Shown piece after piece: positions 24,294-33,167 of a DNA stretch of 64,000 bases. How positions within the stretch are numbered: the stretch's first letter is position 1; every line of letters starts with the position of its first letter. The DNA comes from a virus: IMG/VR virus record IMGVR_UViG_3300047409_000726, positions 1-64,000 of that record; one strand, 5' to 3'. A program made the position numbers and the translations under genes. The notes under the pieces were generated by a model, which was not told the DNA's origin, did not search any database, and worked only from the letters and a program-made list of their open reading frames with translations.

Positions 24294-26603
24294 ATGCCCG
24301 ACTTTAAAGAAGCAGAACCGTCGCACGTCTCTCCGCCCGTCGTCGTGTCGGCCATCGACCAGTTACGGTCTTATCAGAAGCGCGATTACCGTGACGTGCT
24401 TGCGCGTTGTGAGGCGGTGCGTCGTGTCTTGTACGTTGCGTTCATGGGTTCCGGTAAGACAGTGCTCGCGGCGGCGTTGATTCGCACGTGGGTTGCTCGT
24501 GGCGAACACATTCTCATCTTGACGCACACGCGAGAGATTCTTCGACAGACGCACGACAAGTTGTTGAGCGCCGGCATTCCGGAAGAACAGATCGGGTGGA
24601 TCTGGCGAGATCACGTCCGAACGAATTCGAAGGCGTTGATTCAGCTCGCGAGCCTCGACACTCTCGTGCGACGAGATTTTCCGAAAGGGATCACACGCAT
24701 CGTCATCGACGAGGCCCATCACGCAACCGCGCAAAAGTGGCGCGGCGTGCTCGATGCTTACCCGGAAGCTCGTGTGCTCGGGCTCACAGGAACGCCGGTG
24801 CGTTTGGACGGGCAACCGCTTGGCGCCGTGTTCGAAGAGATGATCGAAAGCGAGCCGGTTGAAAGTTTGATCGAACAAGGTTGGATCGCACGTCCTTCGT
24901 ATTGGACGCCGATGTGGAATGTCGAACTACCGCGCCGTTCCGGACAAGACTTCGGTGATCTTGTTGCTGCGGAGATGATACCGCATGCGAGAGTGCTCGA
25001 GAGCATGGTCGCGGAGTATTCGAAGCACGCCGCCGGGTTGCCGGCACTTGGCTTCGCCGCCACTCGCGAAAAGGCCGAGCAGTACGCAGCACACTTCACT
25101 GCGTCCGGCATTCCGGCTGATACCCTCTTCGGTTCGGACACGGATCTTAAACGACAAGGGACGTTGGCGCGTCTCCGTAAAAGAGCGCTTCGTGTGCTCT
25201 GGACATGCAACGTGTTAGGCGAAGGTTGGGATTACCCTGGACTTCGTTGCGTGATGCTCGCGCGCCCGACGTTGTCGATCGCGCGGTACCTTCAACAAGT
25301 TGCGCGATGCATGCGTCCTGGGGATCCGCCTGTGGTGCTCGACTTGTGGGGGGCATGGAATGTTTTCAGCCCGCCTTGGTCCGATTTCGGATGGAGCTTA
25401 GAGGCAAAAGCGCGCAGAAGATTGTATAAAGGCGAGCGTAGTACCGACGGCGAGGTGACGTGGCTACCTCCTGTTGAGGTCGAAGGGCAACTTGTGCGTG
25501 CGGATACGTTGGTGCAGACACCGTGTTCGGTGTGTGGTGCGCCAGCAACTCGTGCGAGCGCGGCAAATGCGGCGATTGGAAAAAATAAACCGTACTGTGC
25601 GGCGCACGCTAGAGGTTTGAATTACGGTCTTCCGCCGCTCCCGTGTGCGATTTGTGGTGAGCCGGCAACTAAAATGAGTTCACAGAATGCGCGAGCTAAG
25701 GGCGGCGCACGGAAGCCTTACTGCGAGAAACACAAAGGCGGTCTTCTTACGAAAATTACGCGGCTTCCGTGTGCGGTCTGTGGTGCGCCCGCAACTCTTA
25801 ACAGCACAAAGATGTCTCTCAACAGAGGCGACAAGCCGTACTGCGTGCAGCACAAAGGAGGGCCTTCCGCAAAACTTCCACTGCTCCCGTGCACGATCTG
25901 TGGCGCGCCTGCGATTAAGAGTAGTTCACAGAATGCGCGGCTGCGCGGGCAAAAGCCATATTGCGAGAAACACAAAGGCGGCCCCTCCGCAAAACTCCCG
26001 CCGCTCCCGTGTGGGATCTGTGGGAAACCGACATCGCGCATCGCTTCGTTGAGCGCTCGGTCTCGTGGTGGAAAGGCGTATTGTAAAGAGCACCGTTACG
26101 GCGGCCGCAAAACTTCCCAAAACTTCCCGTTACTTCCGTGTGCGATCTGCGGGAAGCCGGCTACTAAGATGAGTTCGGAAACTGCGCGACTTCAAGGGCA
26201 CAGACCGTATTGTAGCGACCACAAGGCAGGCTCACATCCGTTACTTACTTGTGCTATTTGTGGGAAACCAGCTAGTAAAGGCAGCTCTAACAGCGCACGA
26301 TACAGAGGGGGCGGTGCGAAAGCGTATTGTAAAGAGCACAGGAAAGGGCCCGTAGCGCCTAAGCCGTTACTTCCTTGCGCGATCTGCGGAGAGCCAGCGA
26401 CCAAAAGCAGTTCGTTGCAAGCAGGCTACGAAGGGCGCAAGTCGTATTGTGAGAAACACAAAGGAGGAGGCCACAAACCCCCGTTACTTCCTTGCGCGAT
26501 CTGTGGGGCGGTGACGAACAGCCGGAATTCGACAGCCGCGCGTTACAGAGGCGGCAAAGCATATTGCGTGAAGCACAAGTACGGACGGAACGCGGATGCC
26601 TGA
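24294..26603 (+). CDS. SF2 helicase with nine tandem zinc fingers
   Basis: 769 residues from ATG 24294 (an in-frame ATG at 24246 overlaps the previous gene). Helicase core: Walker A FMGSGKTV (~50-57), LILTHTREIL, DEAH in VIDEAHHA (~138), LTGTPV, and motif VI QVARCMRPG. From residue ~410 to the end are nine units of ~36-43 residues with the form LPCAICGxPA...SS..AR..G.K.YC.KHKGG, i.e. CxxC-N18-20-CxxH. They should each bind one zinc ion and form a long DNA- or RNA-binding tail. Followed by a second helicase, overlapping by 8 bp. Part of the replication/recombination operon. Confidence 0.9.
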   Translation: MPDFKEAEPSHVSPPVVVSAIDQLRSYQKRDYRDVLARCEAVRRVLYVAFMGSGKTVLAAALIRTWVARGEHILILTHTREILRQTHDKLLSAGIPEEQIGWIWRDHVRTNSKALIQLASLDTLVRRDFPKGITRIVIDEAHHATAQKWRGVLDAYPEARVLGLTGTPVRLDGQPLGAVFEEMIESEPVESLIEQGWIARPSYWTPMWNVELPRRSGQDFGDLVAAEMIPHARVLESMVAEYSKHAAGLPALGFAATREKAEQYAAHFTASGIPADTLFGSDTDLKRQGTLARLRKRALRVLWTCNVLGEGWDYPGLRCVMLARPTLSIARYLQQVARCMRPGDPPVVLDLWGAWNVFSPPWSDFGWSLEAKARRRLYKGERSTDGEVTWLPPVEVEGQLVRADTLVQTPCSVCGAPATRASAANAAIGKNKPYCAAHARGLNYGLPPLPCAICGEPATKMSSQNARAKGGARKPYCEKHKGGLLTKITRLPCAVCGAPATLNSTKMSLNRGDKPYCVQHKGGPSAKLPLLPCTICGAPAIKSSSQNARLRGQKPYCEKHKGGPSAKLPPLPCGICGKPTSRIASLSARSRGGKAYCKEHRYGGRKTSQNFPLLPCAICGKPATKMSSETARLQGHRPYCSDHKAGSHPLLTCAICGKPASKGSSNSARYRGGGAKAYCKEHRKGPVAPKPLLPCAICGEPATKSSSLQAGYEGRKSYCEKHKGGGHKPPLLPCAICGAVTNSRNSTAARYRGGKAYCVKHKYGRNADA
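25521..26597 (+). repeat. Nine ~112-129 bp tandem repeats coding zinc fingers
   Basis: Units begin near 25521, 25641, 25767, 25887, 26007, 26136, 26248, 26374 and 26491. Each starts with a CCG/CTT-TGT/TGC-N6-TGT/TGC core. Copies are diverged at DNA level but keep every Cys and His, which argues for selection on the protein. Confidence 0.85.
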
Positions 26604-28377
26604 TCCCATCGACCTCTCCAACATCTTCGCTGCCGTTGCCGAAGCAACCAACGGCGCGCGGCGAGGTACGGCTCTCGGTAAGATTCGAGAAGCTGAAGGC
26701 GTAAGACACACGCCCGAGCTCGATAGGATCATCATGATCCCACGGCGTGTGCCCCTCACGCCCGACGAGGAAGCCGAACAGATCGATCTGCTCACGAATC
26801 ATCTCCGCACGCCGGGCGGGACGATGCGGCTCCGCCCGGTGCAGTCCCAAGCTCTCTACGAGATGCACGACTACGGTGGCCTCTTCGGGCCCATCCGAGT
26901 CTCCGGCGGCAAGACGCTCATCTCCCTCCTCGCGCCGCTCGTGCTCGAGGCGCAGCGGCCGATGCTCATCGTCCCCGCTGCCTTGATCGAAAAGACACGC
27001 ACCGAAGCCAGCAAGCTTGCTCAGCACTGGAAGCTCCCGCCGTTCCTTCACATCGTGAGCTACCAAGCGCTTGGCCGTGTCTCTGGTGCGGAGACGCTCG
27101 AGAAGGCAAACCCTGACCTCATCATCTGCGACGAGGCGCACAAGCTCAAGAACAAGCGCGCTGCCGTCACGAAGCGTGTCGCCAGGTATATGCACGACCA
27201 CCCCGAGACGCGCATGGTCATATTGACCGGCACGATCTCGAAGCGTTCGCTTCATGACTTCTCGCACCTTTTGCTCTGGTCTTTGAAGCTCCGAACACCA
27301 CTTCCGCGGCACTGGACCGAGCTCGAGGCGTGGGCGCTTGCGCTCGACGAGCGACCGAATTCAGTTGTGCCGCCGCTCTACCCGGGGGCGATTTTGAAGC
27401 TTGCGACCGAGGAAGACACTGGTGGCGCGACAGAGCGGGCGCGCAAAGCAGTGCGACGTCGGATCAATGGCACGCCCGGTGTCGTGACGGCTTCCGGTCC
27501 GGGTTGTGACGTGAGTCTTCGGGTGCAAGGGCACATCGTCGAGACGTTGGAAGTGACCGAGGAAGCGTTTGACCGACTTCGTTCGAAATGGGAAACGCCC
27601 GATGGTTGGCCGCTCTCTGACGGGTTTGCGATTTGGCGACACGCACGCGAGCTCGCTTTAGGGTTTTATTATCGATGGGAAGTTCGACCGCCCGACGAAT
27701 GGCTCGAGGCGCGGAAAGCCTGGTCGGCGTTTTGTCGGAAAGTTCTTGGAAGTAATCAACGCCGGCTCGATTCCGAGATGCAGGTTGCGCTCGCGTGCAA
27801 GGATCATCCTGAATGGTACGGTGACCAAGAGTACAAGGCGTGGGTCGCGATTCGTGACACGTTCAAACCGAAGACCGTTGCGGTGCCGTTCGACGACTCG
27901 GTTCTGGAGTACTGCCAAGAGTGGTCCAAGCACGGCGGACTCATCTGGTGCGAGCACATTGATTTTGCGAACCGGCTCTCGTCCATGACGGGCATTCCGT
28001 ACTTCGCTGGTGAAGGTCTCGATGCGCACGGAAATTCGATCGAGACCTACGACGGTACGACGGCGATTCTTTCGATCGAGGCGAATCGAGAGGGTCGGAA
28101 CCTTCAACGGTTTTCGAGAAATCTCGTGAGTTCGGTACCGCAGCAGGGCGACCGAATGCAGCAGCTCCTCGCGCGTACGCATCGTGACGGGCAAGAAGCC
28201 GATGAAGTGATCTGCGACATCGTAGTCTCGTGCGCCGAGCACGTTGAGGCGATGCACATCATGCAGAGCGACGCGCGCTACCAAGAGGACATCACCGGAG
28301 ATCATCAGAAACTTTTGCTCGCGGACATCGTCGTGCCGAACACGATGCACTTGAAAGGAGCGGTTTGGAACAGATGA
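26596..28377 (+). CDS. SNF2-like SF2 helicase/translocase
   Basis: 593 residues. Motif I VSGGKTLIS (~102-110), LIVPAALIEKT, motif II ICDEAHKLKNK, motif III VILTGTISKRS, and in the C-terminal lobe LSIEANREGRNLQ and motif VI QQLLARTHRDGQ, which is SNF2-like. ATP-dependent movement on duplex DNA is expected. Overlaps the zinc-finger helicase and precedes the SSB-like gene, so it probably acts in replication, recombination or remodelling of protein-DNA complexes. Confidence 0.85.
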   Translation: MPDPIDLSNIFAAVAEATNGARRGTALGKIREAEGVRHTPELDRIIMIPRRVPLTPDEEAEQIDLLTNHLRTPGGTMRLRPVQSQALYEMHDYGGLFGPIRVSGGKTLISLLAPLVLEAQRPMLIVPAALIEKTRTEASKLAQHWKLPPFLHIVSYQALGRVSGAETLEKANPDLIICDEAHKLKNKRAAVTKRVARYMHDHPETRMVILTGTISKRSLHDFSHLLLWSLKLRTPLPRHWTELEAWALALDERPNSVVPPLYPGAILKLATEEDTGGATERARKAVRRRINGTPGVVTASGPGCDVSLRVQGHIVETLEVTEEAFDRLRSKWETPDGWPLSDGFAIWRHARELALGFYYRWEVRPPDEWLEARKAWSAFCRKVLGSNQRRLDSEMQVALACKDHPEWYGDQEYKAWVAIRDTFKPKTVAVPFDDSVLEYCQEWSKHGGLIWCEHIDFANRLSSMTGIPYFAGEGLDAHGNSIETYDGTTAILSIEANREGRNLQRFSRNLVSSVPQQGDRMQQLLARTHRDGQEADEVICDIVVSCAEHVEAMHIMQSDARYQEDITGDHQKLLLADIVVPNTMHLKGAVWNR

Positions 28378-28390
28378 AGGAAAACTGATC

Positions 28391-28468
28391 GTGAGCTAGG
28401 CACGAACGGGGCGACACCTCTCAGGAGGCATCTGACGTTTCGTGCCTAGCTCGCGGGAATTTTTCCCG
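28391..28468 (+). other. Two-hairpin element upstream of the SSB gene
   Basis: 28391-28406 pairs with 28439-28454 over 16 positions with one G-U, enclosing a 32-nt loop that itself can pair CCTC with GAGG. A second hairpin, CGGGAA-TTT-TTCCCG, lies at 28454-28468. There is no U-run directly after. May be a terminator, a processing site or a translational control element in the leader of the next gene. Confidence 0.65.
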
Positions 28469-28491
28469 TCTACGAAAAGGAATATCAAAAC

Positions 28492-29253
28492 ATGCCCCCC
28501 ATCGATTGGTCCCAAATTGGAGCTGCGCCGATTTTCGAACGTGGAAACTACTTCAACCCAGGAAGGTACAAGCTCCGCTTGCTTCGGTGCCTGAGCAAGC
28601 AGACGCAAAAAGTTGGAGTGGCGTTCATCGCCGAATTCGAAGTCTTGGAGAGCGACAACCCCGCGCACCAGATCGGGAGCAAGGGGACGTACTTCGTCAA
28701 GATGGCTCAACAGCAGCAAGCGTTTTCCAACATCCTCGAGATGATGGCGGCGCTTCTCGGATTCGATATCACGAACAAAGAACACGTTACGCAAATCGAT
28801 CAGCAACTGAGGCCCCAGCTTGCGGGGCTCATGACGGCGCTCGAGACGCAGGGCACGGCCGTGCTCGGCGGACGCGAGACGATTTCCGTCGAGTGTCGGA
28901 TCACGCTGACCAAACAGCAGAGGGAGTTCACGCTTCACGTGTGGACGCCGTGGACACCTCCGCCAGGTTGGCAGCCTGTTCCGACGCCGGCACAGGCGCA
29001 GATGCCTCAGAGGTCAGCGGCGCAACCCGTCGCTCAGCCTCAGGGGTATCCGGCTGCGTACGCCCCACCGGCGTTTGCGCAGCCCGCGCTGGCGCAACAG
29101 GCGCCTCAGCAACCGCCGGGGTTCGCTCCGGCACCGATGCAGGCGCCTCAGCAACAGGCGTTTGCTCCGGCACCTCAGCAGATGCAAGCCCCCTACGGAC
29201 AACCCGCCATGCCCCCGGCTGGCGCGTTGCCTCCGTGGATGACTCCTCGGTGA
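28492..29253 (+). CDS. SSB-like / DUF669-like ssDNA-binding protein
   Basis: 253 residues, AAAAGGAA upstream. Residues ~15-145 look like an OB-type domain: NPGRYKLRLLRCLSK, VAFIAEFEVLES, GSKGTYFVKM, then ISVECRITL and FTLHVW. The remaining ~105 residues are a Pro/Gln/Ala tail, as in many single-strand binding proteins, ending PPWMTPR. Its place between helicases and DNA polymerase fits a replication role. Family assignment is by pattern only. Confidence 0.65.
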   Translation: MPPIDWSQIGAAPIFERGNYFNPGRYKLRLLRCLSKQTQKVGVAFIAEFEVLESDNPAHQIGSKGTYFVKMAQQQQAFSNILEMMAALLGFDITNKEHVTQIDQQLRPQLAGLMTALETQGTAVLGGRETISVECRITLTKQQREFTLHVWTPWTPPPGWQPVPTPAQAQMPQRSAAQPVAQPQGYPAAYAPPAFAQPALAQQAPQQPPGFAPAPMQAPQQQAFAPAPQQMQAPYGQPAMPPAGALPPWMTPR

Positions 29254-29264
29254 AGTGAAAGAGA

Positions 29265-29295
29265 GCCCCGCTCCGGTGCCCGGCCGGAGCGGGGC
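29265..29295 (+). terminator. 12-bp GC stem-loop just before the polymerase start
   Basis: GCCCCGCTCCGG (29265-29276) pairs perfectly with 29284-29295 around a 7-nt loop, followed by GAGTTTTCG. It could terminate transcription after the SSB-like gene. It also ends nine bases before the polymerase ATG and hides the only nearby purine-rich SD candidate (GGAG), so it may act on translation. Confidence 0.7.
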
Positions 29296-29304
29296 GAGTT
29301 TTCG

Positions 29305-31158
29305 ATGCAGTCCTTCGACACTGAAACCTTCCTCATCACCGACGGCAACCTTGCCCCGGATCTCGTGTGCATTTCTTTCGCCGGGCCCGACTACGTTGCC
29401 GAGCTTTACCACGCGATCGACGGCTCTCCGACGTTCCGCGCGATGGCCGACTGCGCCTTGGCCAAGAACACTCCGGTGATTGGTGCGAACACCGCCTACG
29501 ACATGGGCGTCATGCTTGCGCACGATCCGTCGCTCGCTGATCGGATCTGGACGCTCTACGACCAAGGGCTCGTGCGCGACGTGATCATGCGTCAGAAGAT
29601 GATCGATATCGCGAAAGGTTGCTACGGCGGATTCAGGCGCGGTGAAGACGGCAAGGCGTACAAGATCGGGTACAGCCTGGCCGATCTCACGAAGCGGCAC
29701 TTGGGTCATGAGCTCGACAAGGGTGCGGACACCTGGCGTCTCAGGTACTCGGAGCTCTACGAGGTGCCTTTGCCTGAATGGCCAGCGGAGGCGCAAGGGT
29801 ATGCCAAGGACGACGCGGTCGCGACGGTCGCCGTCTATCAGGCACAGGAGGCCGACGCGGCGCTGCTCCTCGACGAGCCGGCACGGTGCCGCACGGCGTG
29901 GATGCTCCACCTCATGTCCTGCTACGGGATCAAAACGGATCCGGAAGCCGTCGCCGCGTTCGTTCGGGCCACAGAGAAGAGCGTCGAAGAACTCAAAGCC
30001 GTTCTAGTAAATTGGGGCTTAGTACGTCCAAGCGGCACGCGAGACACGAAAGCTGCGAAGGCTCTTATGGTCAGCGTGTGCGCGGCCAAGGGTTTGGAGA
30101 TCGTAAAAACCGACGGCGGTGACGTCGCCCTCGACGACGCGACGTGCAAGAAGACAGGTGATCCTGTTCTCACCGCTTACGCAAACTTCTCGAGCCTTGC
30201 GAAAGTCGTTTCGACTGACATCCCGATCCTTCTCAAAGGCGTCGACACGCCGATTCAGACTCGTTTCGAACCGCTTCTAGAAACCGGTCGCACGTCGTCG
30301 AGCGCGCCCAATATTCAGAACATCAAGCGCCTGGTCGGGATGCGCGAGTGCTTTCGGCCTCGTCCTGGGTACGTCTTCGTCGACGCGGACTACGCGATGC
30401 TTGAGCTATGCACGTGGGCGCAGACGTGTCTCTGGGCCTTGGGGTACTCGAGGCTCGCGGAAGTTCTGAACGCCGGTGACGATCCGCACTTGGCCTTCGC
30501 GGCTCAGATCCTTGGCATCACCTACGATGAAGCGAAGGCGCGACGTAAGGGCGGTGACAAGGAAGTCGAGCAACGACGTCTCGTGGCGAAGGTCGGAAAC
30601 TTCGGTTTCCCTGGCGGCCTCGGCAAAGACAGTTTCGTCGAATACGCCGCGTCTTCGTACAAGGTGAGCATCACCGTTGAGAAAGCCGCGGAGCTGAAGA
30701 GTTTCTGGCTAGCACAATGGCCAGAAGCCCGAGCGTACTTCGATTGGATTGCGAAGAAAGAACAGGACAGCGGAATTTCGATGCAGCGCTTCGTCGTTGG
30801 ATCGTGGCGCTCCGGTATGCGGTACACGGTCGCGTGCAACGACCCGTTTCAGAGTCTCGGTGCGACGGCCGCGACGTGGGCCGGTTACGATCTCGCGCGG
30901 GCCTGCTACTACGAGCGAGACCATATTCTCTTCGGCTCGCGGCCCGTGAACTTCATCCATGACCAATACCTCGTCGAAGTACTCGACGACTACTACGCGC
31001 ACGATCGCGCGATGGCCGTGGCGAGCATCATGGTCGCGGCGGCGAAGCGAGCGATCCCTGACGTGACGCCGAAGGTCGAGCCTCTCTTGTGTAGGTACTG
31101 GAGCAAGGACGCGAAAGAAGTCTTCAAGGACGGGAGGCTCGTGCCGTGGCCCTCATAG
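29305..31158 (+). CDS. Family A DNA polymerase with 3'-5' exonuclease
   Basis: 617 residues. Exonuclease motifs: FDTET at the very N-terminus, NTAYDMG, and YAKDDAVATVAVY. Polymerase motif A is FVDADYAMLELCTWA, motif B RRLVAKVGNFGFPGGLG, and motif C FIHDQYLVEV. Motif C is HDQ where bacterial Pol I has HDE. No 5'-3' exonuclease domain, as usual in phages. Expected to be the main replicative polymerase. It overlaps the RuvC-like gene by 13 bp. Confidence 0.92.
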   Translation: MQSFDTETFLITDGNLAPDLVCISFAGPDYVAELYHAIDGSPTFRAMADCALAKNTPVIGANTAYDMGVMLAHDPSLADRIWTLYDQGLVRDVIMRQKMIDIAKGCYGGFRRGEDGKAYKIGYSLADLTKRHLGHELDKGADTWRLRYSELYEVPLPEWPAEAQGYAKDDAVATVAVYQAQEADAALLLDEPARCRTAWMLHLMSCYGIKTDPEAVAAFVRATEKSVEELKAVLVNWGLVRPSGTRDTKAAKALMVSVCAAKGLEIVKTDGGDVALDDATCKKTGDPVLTAYANFSSLAKVVSTDIPILLKGVDTPIQTRFEPLLETGRTSSSAPNIQNIKRLVGMRECFRPRPGYVFVDADYAMLELCTWAQTCLWALGYSRLAEVLNAGDDPHLAFAAQILGITYDEAKARRKGGDKEVEQRRLVAKVGNFGFPGGLGKDSFVEYAASSYKVSITVEKAAELKSFWLAQWPEARAYFDWIAKKEQDSGISMQRFVVGSWRSGMRYTVACNDPFQSLGATAATWAGYDLARACYYERDHILFGSRPVNFIHDQYLVEVLDDYYAHDRAMAVASIMVAAAKRAIPDVTPKVEPLLCRYWSKDAKEVFKDGRLVPWPS

Positions 31159-31622
31159 CGATCGATCCGGGCACGCGCGAACAGAACGCACACAAGTCTG
31201 CGGAGAAGACAGGCGTGGCAGTGTTTTTAGGAGGCGCACTAATTTTCGCGACAGCTTGCACAGTTGAAGAAGCTCTTCTCTCCATAAAAGACGCGATGAT
31301 TGGTGCGGATGACGATTGCATCATTGAAGTTCCTCAAGTTTATCCAACACAACACCAGAAGAGCGATCAGAATGATCTGATTGCCCTAGCTGTTACGGTG
31401 GGCCGATATGTTGAGCGCGCGACGTCGTGTGGCTTCCGGATTAAGCTTGTCAAGCCTCGCGAGTGGAAGGGGCAGCTTCCTAAGGACGTGTGCTGGGAAC
31501 GCGCTAAGGAAACTCTGACGCCGACGGAGCTCGCCACGATCCCCGAGCTTCCAAAATCTCACGCGCACAACATGTACGACGCAATCGGTCTCGGAACCTG
31601 GTTCCAGAAAAGGTGGAGATGA
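31146..31622 (+). CDS. RuvC-like Holliday junction resolvase
   Basis: 158 residues from GTG. RNase H-like fold: ALIAIDPGT with the first Asp, TGVAVFLGG, IIEVPQVYP with a Glu, and a C-terminal HNMYDAIGLG with the last acidic residue. The family cuts four-way junctions during recombination or packaging. Ends the core replication set and overlaps both neighbours. Confidence 0.8.
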   Translation: MALIAIDPGTREQNAHKSAEKTGVAVFLGGALIFATACTVEEALLSIKDAMIGADDDCIIEVPQVYPTQHQKSDQNDLIALAVTVGRYVERATSCGFRIKLVKPREWKGQLPKDVCWERAKETLTPTELATIPELPKSHAHNMYDAIGLGTWFQKRWR

Positions 31623-31858
31623 AGGTGGCCAAGAAAACGATGACGCTCAAAGCGTGGTTCGAAAGCACGCTCCCGAAAGGCATGACAAAGACCGCCTACG
31701 CCCAGATTTTGGCAGATCGAGCGGGCGGCAAGATCGGAATGTCGACGATCTTGAACACCCTCAAGGGCCACAGGCTCACGAGCTACGCCAAAGGCAAGGC
31801 GATCAGCGATCTCACCGGTGGCAAGGTTCCGCTCACAGAAATCGTGGAAACATTATGA
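31619..31858 (+). CDS. Small Cro/CI-like HTH protein (probable)
   Basis: 79 residues from ATG 31619 (ATGA overlap, AGGTGGAG just upstream). Sequence MTKTAYAQILADRAGGKIGMSTI, then KAISDLTGGKVPLTEI, resembles a lambda-repressor-like HTH. Could regulate the long downstream run of small genes. Confidence 0.55.
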   Translation: MKVAKKTMTLKAWFESTLPKGMTKTAYAQILADRAGGKIGMSTILNTLKGHRLTSYAKGKAISDLTGGKVPLTEIVETL

Positions 31859-32454
31859 CCGCTATTGAGCCTGTCGCAGTGGCAGACAGCGTTTGGCTTC
31901 GGCGCCCAAACGATCTTGAAAGCAAAGAAGCGCTCGCGGAGCTTTCGGCATCGCTTCAGGATCTTCCGTGCACGTCTCTCACGTACCCGGGAATTTGCGA
32001 AGCGCTCATCGAGGTCAAGGCGCGTGTGAAGAACTTGATCGCGCAGCGCGAGACGGTGCTCGGGCCGCTTCGAGAAGCAGAGCGCGCGGCGCGGGAGTGG
32101 TTCCGAGCTCCGCTCGAGACGTATCAGATGATCGAGAGCGTCTTGAAAGAACGTGTCGCCGGGTATCAAGAAACGCTTCGTCAAGAGAAGCACGCGGCGA
32201 TTGTCGCGGCCGGTCAGGCTCCGACACCGACGGCCATGGCGCAGCTCACGGCGCTCGCGACCCCTCCGACGCCGACGGCGATCACATTTCGGAAGACGTG
32301 GGAGGTCGAGATCACGGATCCGAACCTTGTGCCTCGGGAGTATCTACTCATCGACACGGCGGCACTTCGGAAGGTTTGCGTGGCGACCAAAGGCCAGATC
32401 CAGGTGCCCGGTGTACGTTTCTTTCAGAAAGACGGCGTGGCGGTAGGCACGTGA
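31855..32454 (+). CDS. DUF1351-like phage protein
   Basis: 199 residues from ATG 31855 (ATGA). A long helical region (LIEVKARVKNLIAQRETVLGP) is followed by FRKTWEVEITDPNLVPREYLLID ... VPGVRFFQKDGVAV, a C-terminal pattern seen in many phage proteins near recombination genes. Function unproven. Confidence 0.65.
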   Translation: MTAIEPVAVADSVWLRRPNDLESKEALAELSASLQDLPCTSLTYPGICEALIEVKARVKNLIAQRETVLGPLREAERAAREWFRAPLETYQMIESVLKERVAGYQETLRQEKHAAIVAAGQAPTPTAMAQLTALATPPTPTAITFRKTWEVEITDPNLVPREYLLIDTAALRKVCVATKGQIQVPGVRFFQKDGVAVGT

Positions 32455-32729
32455 GCTACGACTCCGAAGAACTCCAGATCGGCATCCTCGAGACGTTCGC
32501 GAGTACCGCGGCCCTCAGCCGGTACAAGGCTGACTTCGGGGAGCTCCCGGCCCGCACCCGGAAGTCGAAAGCACGCGCCGGATCGCTCGGCCCCGGCATC
32601 AACACTCAGGAGTCCTGGCAGAAGATGGTCACGGAGAGGATCAAGAGAGGGCACGTGTGCTGCCCACATTGCGGCGCCATCGCGCCTTCGCACCGTTGTC
32701 CGGTCTTCATCGTGGGGGTGTCGACGTGA
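32451..32729 (+). CDS. Small protein with C-terminal zinc motif
   Basis: 92 residues from GTG (GTGA overlap). Helical N-terminus, then HVCCPHCGAIAPSHRC, a likely zinc site. One of a run of small Cys-rich proteins. Function unknown. Confidence 0.65.
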   Translation: MSYDSEELQIGILETFASTAALSRYKADFGELPARTRKSKARAGSLGPGINTQESWQKMVTERIKRGHVCCPHCGAIAPSHRCPVFIVGVST

Positions 32730-32944
32730 AGAAGCAGCAGGTGGTCGTGCGGCAATACGGACGAAAGATGAATGGTCCCTGGCATCTCGTGCGCGACGAC
32801 ACGTTCACCATTTGTGGGAAAAGCCCAGCGCGTCTGCGCCTGCAAACAGTGACGACGCTCGGGCCGCTTAACATTTACCGGATATGCGTTCGCTGCGAGC
32901 ACGTGGTCAGCGCTACCGGCACCACCCGACTAGCAAAGCCATGA
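32726..32944 (+). CDS. Small Cys-containing protein
   Basis: 72 residues from GTG 32726. Contains HLVRDDTFTICGK and ICVRCEHVV, a C...CxxC pattern compatible with one zinc. Overlaps both neighbours by four bases. Confidence 0.65.
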   Translation: MKKQQVVVRQYGRKMNGPWHLVRDDTFTICGKSPARLRLQTVTTLGPLNIYRICVRCEHVVSATGTTRLAKP

Positions 32945-33165
32945 CGACGCTCTCGAGGCGCGATCTCTGGAAGCTTCGCGTGTACTACGCCAAGCAAGTG
33001 CTTCTCGGCCGTGGCTGGGTGTACTGGGAGCTCTTCGTGTACGCGATGCGCCGATCACCTGGCGTGGACACCTCGACGCCAGGACTCTGCGGCGCGTGCT
33101 CTGCTGGCAAGCACGAAGACTGCTCTAACTGGTGCTACTGCAACTGCGAATTTAACCGGGAGTAA
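32941..33165 (+). CDS. Small protein with Cys-rich tail
   Basis: 74 residues. Basic helical start (LSRRDLWKLRVYYAKQVLL), then CGACSAGKHEDCSNWCYCNCEF: seven Cys in about 20 residues, a likely metal-binding tail. No known family. Confidence 0.65.
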   Translation: MTTLSRRDLWKLRVYYAKQVLLGRGWVYWELFVYAMRRSPGVDTSTPGLCGACSAGKHEDCSNWCYCNCEFNRE

Positions 33166-33167
33166 AC

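Noticed and set aside
25521-26597. CRISPR-like array
   Set aside because: Regular repeats, but units are coding, diverged and without unique spacers between identical repeats.
28506-29258. 250-residue frame in another phase over the SSB-like gene
   Set aside because: No SD, low-complexity Ala/Gly/Arg composition; the other frame has SD and an OB-like domain.
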